Shown here one piece after another: positions 59,416-64,000 of a stretch of 64,000 bases of DNA. Within the stretch, counting starts at the first letter, position 1. Every line of letters begins with the position of its first letter. The notes beneath the pieces are model-generated. The model worked only from the letters and a program-made list of their open reading frames with translations, did no database searches and was not told the origin of the DNA. Source of the stretch: Piper betle (taxonomy: Eukaryota; Streptophyta; Magnoliopsida; Piperales; Piperaceae); assembly GCA_033002965.1 (NCBI GenBank), contig JAURVB010012973.1, positions 1 to 64,000 on the forward strand, given 5' to 3'. The translations under genes and the position numbers were made by a program.

Positions 59416-59453
<38 letters not shown>
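59416..59453. repeat. (AT)n microsatellite
   Basis: About 38 bases of alternating A and T directly right of the MITE. Confidence 0.95.
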
Positions 59454-59456
<3 letters not shown>

Positions 59457-60830
59457 CTTTCATGAGAACCATTAATTTAGTCCCTACATTTAATACTTTT
59501 TGAGATATCCTCTTTATAAGTGTGAAAAAATGATAAATCTATAATTTGGTTAACTATTTTTGAAAATATAATTTAGCCAATTATGTTGCACTTTAGGCTT
59601 AGTCATTATAGTTTTTATGTCTCAAATATAAAGTAAGTTTAATGGCATTATTATTAAGGGTAAAGCTAATTAATTTTTTGCAAAGCAACCATAAGTTTTT
59701 AGGCATGCACACCGACTCGATTAATAGAGTTAATACAGTAGGCCAATATTATTAATACTTGTTAGCACCATTAACACTATTAATATTGATTAATATTATT
59801 AATATTTTATAACACCACTAACAGAGGTAAGAGTGCAAAAACGTGTTGAATCCAATACCTCACACAGAGAGACGGCGTCACTAATAAACCAGTTAAACTC
59901 CACGGTCGTTTTTTTTTTACATTTTGCAAATTTTTTTAATATTCCTCGATTTTACAATGACAGTTTTTATTAGGCTCGTGTTTAGTTACGTTGCTATGAG
60001 TTTAATTGTTGGAAAAATATAAAATTGTAACCATAATAATTTAAAAAAACTCGACGTCAGATTGATAATATATAAAATAGTTAAGACACACTTCAAGAAA
60101 TAAAATGGATTAGTCTCATTTTATTTTTTTCAAATACTTGAATAAAACTCTTTCGATAATAATAATTTCCCGACGTTATTTTATAAGTTTTTTAAACTTT
60201 AATAAATTTGATAGTAGAAGTTTTAAAATTTTATATAAAATTTATATTACAACTAAACTTCACATTATTTTCTAAGAACTTTTCATTTTTGTCCGCTCAT
60301 GTTAAATTTTTCTACCCATATCTAACAAATTCGTTGAAACTTGTTGACCCTTTTAAAAAACACACACACACACACATGCTTGAAATACCATTTCACCGTG
60401 ACATGTAAAACCTTAATTGTAACATACCTATAAAGTGAATGTAAATCAATTACCAATTTATTTCATTGAATTCTTTCACTTAATATTCATAATTTGAATT
60501 TGAATTTTATCGCATTGTCATCAATAAATATGTAAGACAAATTACTTCTACACATATAAATATAACAAATAAAAACTAAAACTTTAGTGGTCAATTCATT
60601 AGAAATAGTATATATTTAGTATTACTATATAAAAAAATAGTCTAAATTTAAAAGTATGCTCTAAATGGTCTCCTAGGTTGAGAAAAAAATTATATTCTTT
60701 TTTAAATAGTAAAATAGAAATTTTTGTATACATTATTGGGGGCAATTCGGAAAAACATACTTCCACATTCTTTACCAAATACAATATGAAGAAAAAAAGA
60801 ATCATTAATATGCTAATATATATTGTTCGG
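59454..60830. other. AT-rich spacer
   Basis: No gene is seen. A short (CA)n tract lies at 60361-60376 and tatta/ttaata-rich stretches near 59740-59810. Confidence 0.5.
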
Positions 60831-63220
60831 GCATGGGATCGTCCGCCCCCTCGAATCGGTTCTTGTGTGTGATTCGGGTTTAAAGGTTCGGTGGGACCGA
60901 GGCGCCCTTGCCGCGCAAAGAGATAATGCGATGAAAATAGAAACAGTAAAATGACACACAGGGAATTTTTTACGTGGTTCCTTAGGGTTCAACTTGAATC
61001 CCTAAGTCAGTCCACGGTGAGATTAGTACTCACAATCCACTATTTCTCCGTTGATTTTTACAAGTTACATAAAACAGTGAATTTTTGCCACCGGTAAATC
61101 AATTCGCTTAAGATCTTTGACTCCAATGCCAATATTTATCCCCTTCTGCTCTTTAAATCCTTAAAATGACCCCACCAATGTGTCCAGAGCGTCCAAAAAT
61201 GGTGGGGTAGTAAGTTTCGGCTCAATCCAAGATCTATAATGCCTTCAAATTATTTCTGGAACAATAATACACTGAACCGGGCCGTTCCGGGTTGGTTTAA
61301 ACCAAATAAATGCTGGACCGGACCGGATGGCGTGCGCAGGCTATCTTTCCTTTATGCGTACGCCAGTCTGCTTCTGGTATACGGTGCGCCAACTCGAATC
61401 CGGGTCACAGGGCGCGGGTCTCGGACACGATCACGGTTCCGGGTCTGTTCGCGGGTCTAGCAATTCGTGGGGCAGATGGATCTGATCACGGACCTGGCAG
61501 GAAAGCGGACTCGGTCAGAGGTAAACGGGCACGACAGACCCGGCTACGGCGTGACGCGGCGGCGCTTTTGGGGCTCCGACGGCGGCTTTTCCGGCCTCTG
61601 ATGGTGGCGGAGTTCACCCAGAACTGTAGATCTCAGAATGGTGAAGGTCTTGGAGGTGGTCCGACAATCAGCGGTGGCTCCGGTCGGTCGGTCGGATGTC
61701 GGAAAGTTAGATACTTTTCTGCACTTTTGTGCTACGCTGCTCCGATCGGTCACTTCTCAATTTATTTCCGGCGACCTCAGCGACGAACTCCGGCGGCTCT
61801 CGGCATGTTCTTGTAGATCACTTCTCCATCTTCACTTGATATCAACAGAAGGTCTGGAAACGACCGGCGCCGATCGAAAAACGGCCGCGAAATCAGCTCT
61901 CCGCGACTGTTTTCCGCTCTGTTTTCTGCTTTTTCCTCTGGTCGGATGGGTCTCTTCGTGGCTTTTCTCCGGCGACTGCAATGGCGAACACCGGCGAAGC
62001 TCACTTTGGGTTTCGAGACCACTCCTCCGTCTTCACATTTCACTCCACTTTGGGGCCGGTAACTACCGGACGTGGTCGGAAAACGGCTGGCGAAATCTGG
62101 CTTTTGCTGCTGTTACTGCTCTGTTTTCTATCTTTTCCTCTGGTCGGATGGGTCTCTTCGTGGCTTTTCTCCGGCGACTGCAATGGCGAACACCGGCGAA
62201 GCTCACTTTGGGTTTCGAGACCACTCCTCCGTCTTCACATTTCACTCCACGGCGGCGCTGGGAACGGCCGTCACTGATCGAAAAGAACCAGCGAAATCTG
62301 CTCTTCGTTGCTTTGTTTTCCGCCTTCTCCCTCCCTTTTCTGGTGGGGTGCTTCGTGGCGATTTCCCAGCGATGACAGGAGTCTCCGGCGGCAAGTCCTC
62401 GAGGCGTTGTGTAGGGGGCTCTTCAAGCTTCACGCCTGTGGTCTCGGACTGGTCCAATACGGCTAATGTTGCCCAAAAAATTGGACGTTGAACCTACAAA
62501 ACAGAGATGCTATCTTCTTCTTCATTGCCGGCGGGTTTGGGCACAGCTTTGGCTGGCGGCTTGGCTTTGAGGGAAGTGAGGGAACACTGGGAATGGAGAG
62601 AGGTCTTGGACGGACATTGGCGTTGGAGACCTTGCTTCACCGGTCTTCTCCTCTTCTCATGGCGATGGCGACAACTTTACAGCAAGTCTTTATTCCGGCA
62701 TGTGCAACAGCAACAAGGTAGGTTTCATCTTCAAGGCTATGGAAATGGGTTCTCTTTGGCAATGTTTCACAGAAAAGATGGCGGTGTGGTTGGCCAGGGG
62801 TCGCCGGAGATAAATCTCTGGCGAGGGGCTCTTCCCCTGTTCTTTCTTCTATTTCTCTTCTTTTCAACGTACGAGCCCCCCTTTCCCAATACGTCGGGCT
62901 TTGTCTTTTATAGAGTTTTCCACGCTTCTTCTGTTTCGAGATTACGGGCGTGGGATCATAAACCGTCAGGATTTTCCACCCAAATTCTCTCCTTCAGTTT
63001 TGAATGACGGAGACTTTTTCTCTTGTAATCTCCTCTGGCAGTTTTATAATAGCATGGACCAATTCTTCAGAAATAATACACGTGGCCGGATAAATACGTG
63101 CAAACATTAGCCCCCTTGCCGATTTTTCGCAAACTTGGAAAGAAGAATCGGCAAAAAATAGAGTTTGTTTTTTTTTCTTTTTTCTTTTCTCTTTTCTTTT
63201 TTTTTGCGAAGAATAATATT
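60831..63220. other. Repeat-like GC-richer block beside the PB1 gene
   Basis: 60840-61060 includes aatgacacacagggaatttt and ttacgtggttccttaggg, a pattern I associate with plant retrotransposon sequence. 61240-63000 has several long overlapping open frames, but they change frame at the repeat units and show no domain. It is probably an unclassified retroelement or its LTR; limits and strand are not determined. Confidence 0.4.
61750..62400. repeat. 200-bp tandem repeat
   Basis: 61931-62046 and 62133-62248 are almost identical (ttttcctctggtcggatggg through ggcgaacaccggcgaagctc to cttcacatttcactcc), offset 202 bp. Weaker copies flank them at about 61760-61930 and 62260-62400. Since 202 is not a multiple of three, the copies are read in different frames. 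Confidence 0.85.
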
Positions 63221-63226
63221 TTGCTC

Positions 63227-64000
63227 TCAAGCTAAGACGACCCCTTCTGGGTCACTTTGTGATAACTGCCCATTATTTTGATTTAGGAGAGTGACTTCTT
63301 TGCTCGACAACCGTGGTCTCCAAATCCATATTTCTTTCCTTTTACTTTTTAGATTTGAGTAGCAATGAGGGAATGACAATTTCGTTTCTACTCTCAGCTG
63401 TGACTTCTCTTTCTTAGCATCTAGCTTCTTTGGCAAGAAGATCTCATGATGTCTTCTTTTCCTTCTATGATATGGGGGAGACCTTGTTCTTTTGTGATGC
63501 ATCGTACTATTTGTTGAGCTGTTGGCTTCTCTTTTAAACCTTTTAGGAGTAATAATTTCGATTGACGCCCTTAACTTCTTGTCCAATGTTGAGTTGGATG
63601 GTGATCTTGATTTCTTCGGTAATACAAAGAAATGAAGGCGAGAAGTTGATCTTGTGCTTGTGTTGAATTCCTCTTGCTCTTCAATTATATTTGTCAAGTC
63701 TTCATTGCTAGCAATTGTGATAGGGTACTTCAAGCTTTCACCTGGTAGCTGACATTTGATCATGAAAGGGCTGCTAGTAGAAAATGTACTTTTGATTCGT
63801 GTAACAAGACTTGAATAAGAACAATCACGATCCACTAAAACAAGTCGTGTGTTTCCTCCAATGTAATGTCTCTTCCTTCCTTGGATTGCTATCTTTCCAC
63901 CGTAACTGCAAATCAGGCGAAGTTTTGTTTTTCCATATTGCATTGAATCCTTCAATTTAACTTCTTCTTGAGTCGAAGTTGTTTGAACAACAAGCTGATC
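63227..64000 (-). CDS. PB1-domain protein, 3' part of the gene
   Basis: PB1 domains pair with other PB1 domains to build signalling complexes. The frame is open from the window edge (64000) to a stop at 63227, so the N-terminus lies outside. KLRLICSYGGKI starts the domain at about 63925; YIGGNTRLVLVDRD, KCQLPGESLKYP and the acidic IASNEDLTNIIEEQEE follow, matching the plant octicosapeptide/Phox/Bem1p type. Conserved basic and acidic clusters are both present, allowing head-to-tail pairing. After about 63640 comes a basic, low-complexity tail (KRTRSPPYHRRKRRHH) that could be a nuclear signal. The C-terminus RLSSKEVTLLNQNNGQLSQ is unrecognised, and a downstream exon is possible. Which PB1 subgroup it belongs to cannot be told without the N-terminus. 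Confidence 0.75.
   Translation of the reverse strand, partial: DQLVVQTTSTQEEVKLKDSMQYGKTKLRLICSYGGKIAIQGRKRHYIGGNTRLVLVDRDCSYSSLVTRIKSTFSTSSPFMIKCQLPGESLKYPITIASNEDLTNIIEEQEEFNTSTRSTSRLHFFVLPKKSRSPSNSTLDKKLRASIEIITPKRFKREANSSTNSTMHHKRTRSPPYHRRKRRHHEIFLPKKLDAKKEKSQLRVETKLSFPHCYSNLKSKRKEIWIWRPRLSSKEVTLLNQNNGQLSQSDPEGVVLA

Noticed and set aside
61638..62375. 246-codon plus-strand frame
   Set aside because: It runs through a 202-bp tandem repeat in changing frames and has no recognisable domain.
1..64000. tRNA and rRNA genes, and a gene cluster or defence-type system
   Set aside because: No tRNA arm pattern or rRNA segment was noticed by eye, and the four host loci (DUF1666, PPR, SAMDC, PB1) have unrelated roles, so no cluster is claimed. 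A tRNA search program would be the decisive check.

Overview
This is nuclear DNA from a flowering plant, most likely a monocot. The evidence is an intron-split upstream ORF and a very GC-rich intronless coding region in an S-adenosylmethionine decarboxylase gene, a plant E-type PPR gene, a miR169 precursor, a plastid ycf4 copy, and large Ty3/gypsy LTR elements. The species cannot be named from sequence alone. Most of the window is transposon-derived. The host genes sit in gaps between repeat blocks.

Layout. 1-2560: a minus-strand DUF1666 gene (3' end outside the window) with a non-coding first exon. 2561-3913: AT-rich spacer. 3925-6374: a GC-rich foldback/Mutator-like element with long terminal inverted repeats and an 11-bp flanking direct repeat. 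6745-24018: an old chromovirus (Ty3/gypsy with chromodomain) flanked by ctaat/ctaac. It is interrupted by a solo LTR in gag (8386-9706), by a copia/TRIM-like insertion that replaces RNase H (about 11880-18515) and itself contains a solo LTR (12105-17677) holding a further solo LTR (14013-17076), and by a hAT-type element inside its 3' LTR (20661-23274). 24087-26040: a decayed hAT-like element with an inserted fragment of the 3-kb LTR family.

26760-29178: a decayed PPR gene resembling Arabidopsis At2g34400, broken by a MITE-bearing insert. 29179-42080: low-density sequence whose one clear gene is MIR169 (33068-33282), plus hAT MITEs at 35-36 kb. 42080-44290: a complete minus-strand SAMDC gene with its leader: tiny uORF, conserved small uORF with an internal intron, and TATA box. 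The main ORF carries one apparent 1-nt frameshift. 44290-46588: AT-rich sequence with a tandem repeat. 46589-49469: another solo LTR of the 3-kb family. 50352-55460: a nuclear copy of plastid ycf4 split by a third copy of that family (50372-55213, target duplication gaaca), whose 3' LTR is mostly deleted and whose interior carries a 19/20-bp minisatellite. 55460-60830: repeats, a second small foldback element and a MITE. 60830-63220: repeat-like sequence with a 200-bp tandem repeat. 63227-64000: the 3' part of a minus-strand PB1-domain gene.

The host genes are unrelated in function and do not form a cluster; no operon-like or defence-type system is visible. The most notable structures are the four-level nest with readable target-site duplications, the 3-kb LTR family with exon-like conserved blocks, a palindromic GACTCGAGTC cassette shared by different element classes, the ycf4/retrotransposon junction, and the two-uORF translational switch on SAMDC. 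Several otherwise conserved coding regions show single-base frameshifts, so base-level assembly errors should be considered before any of these genes is called dead.
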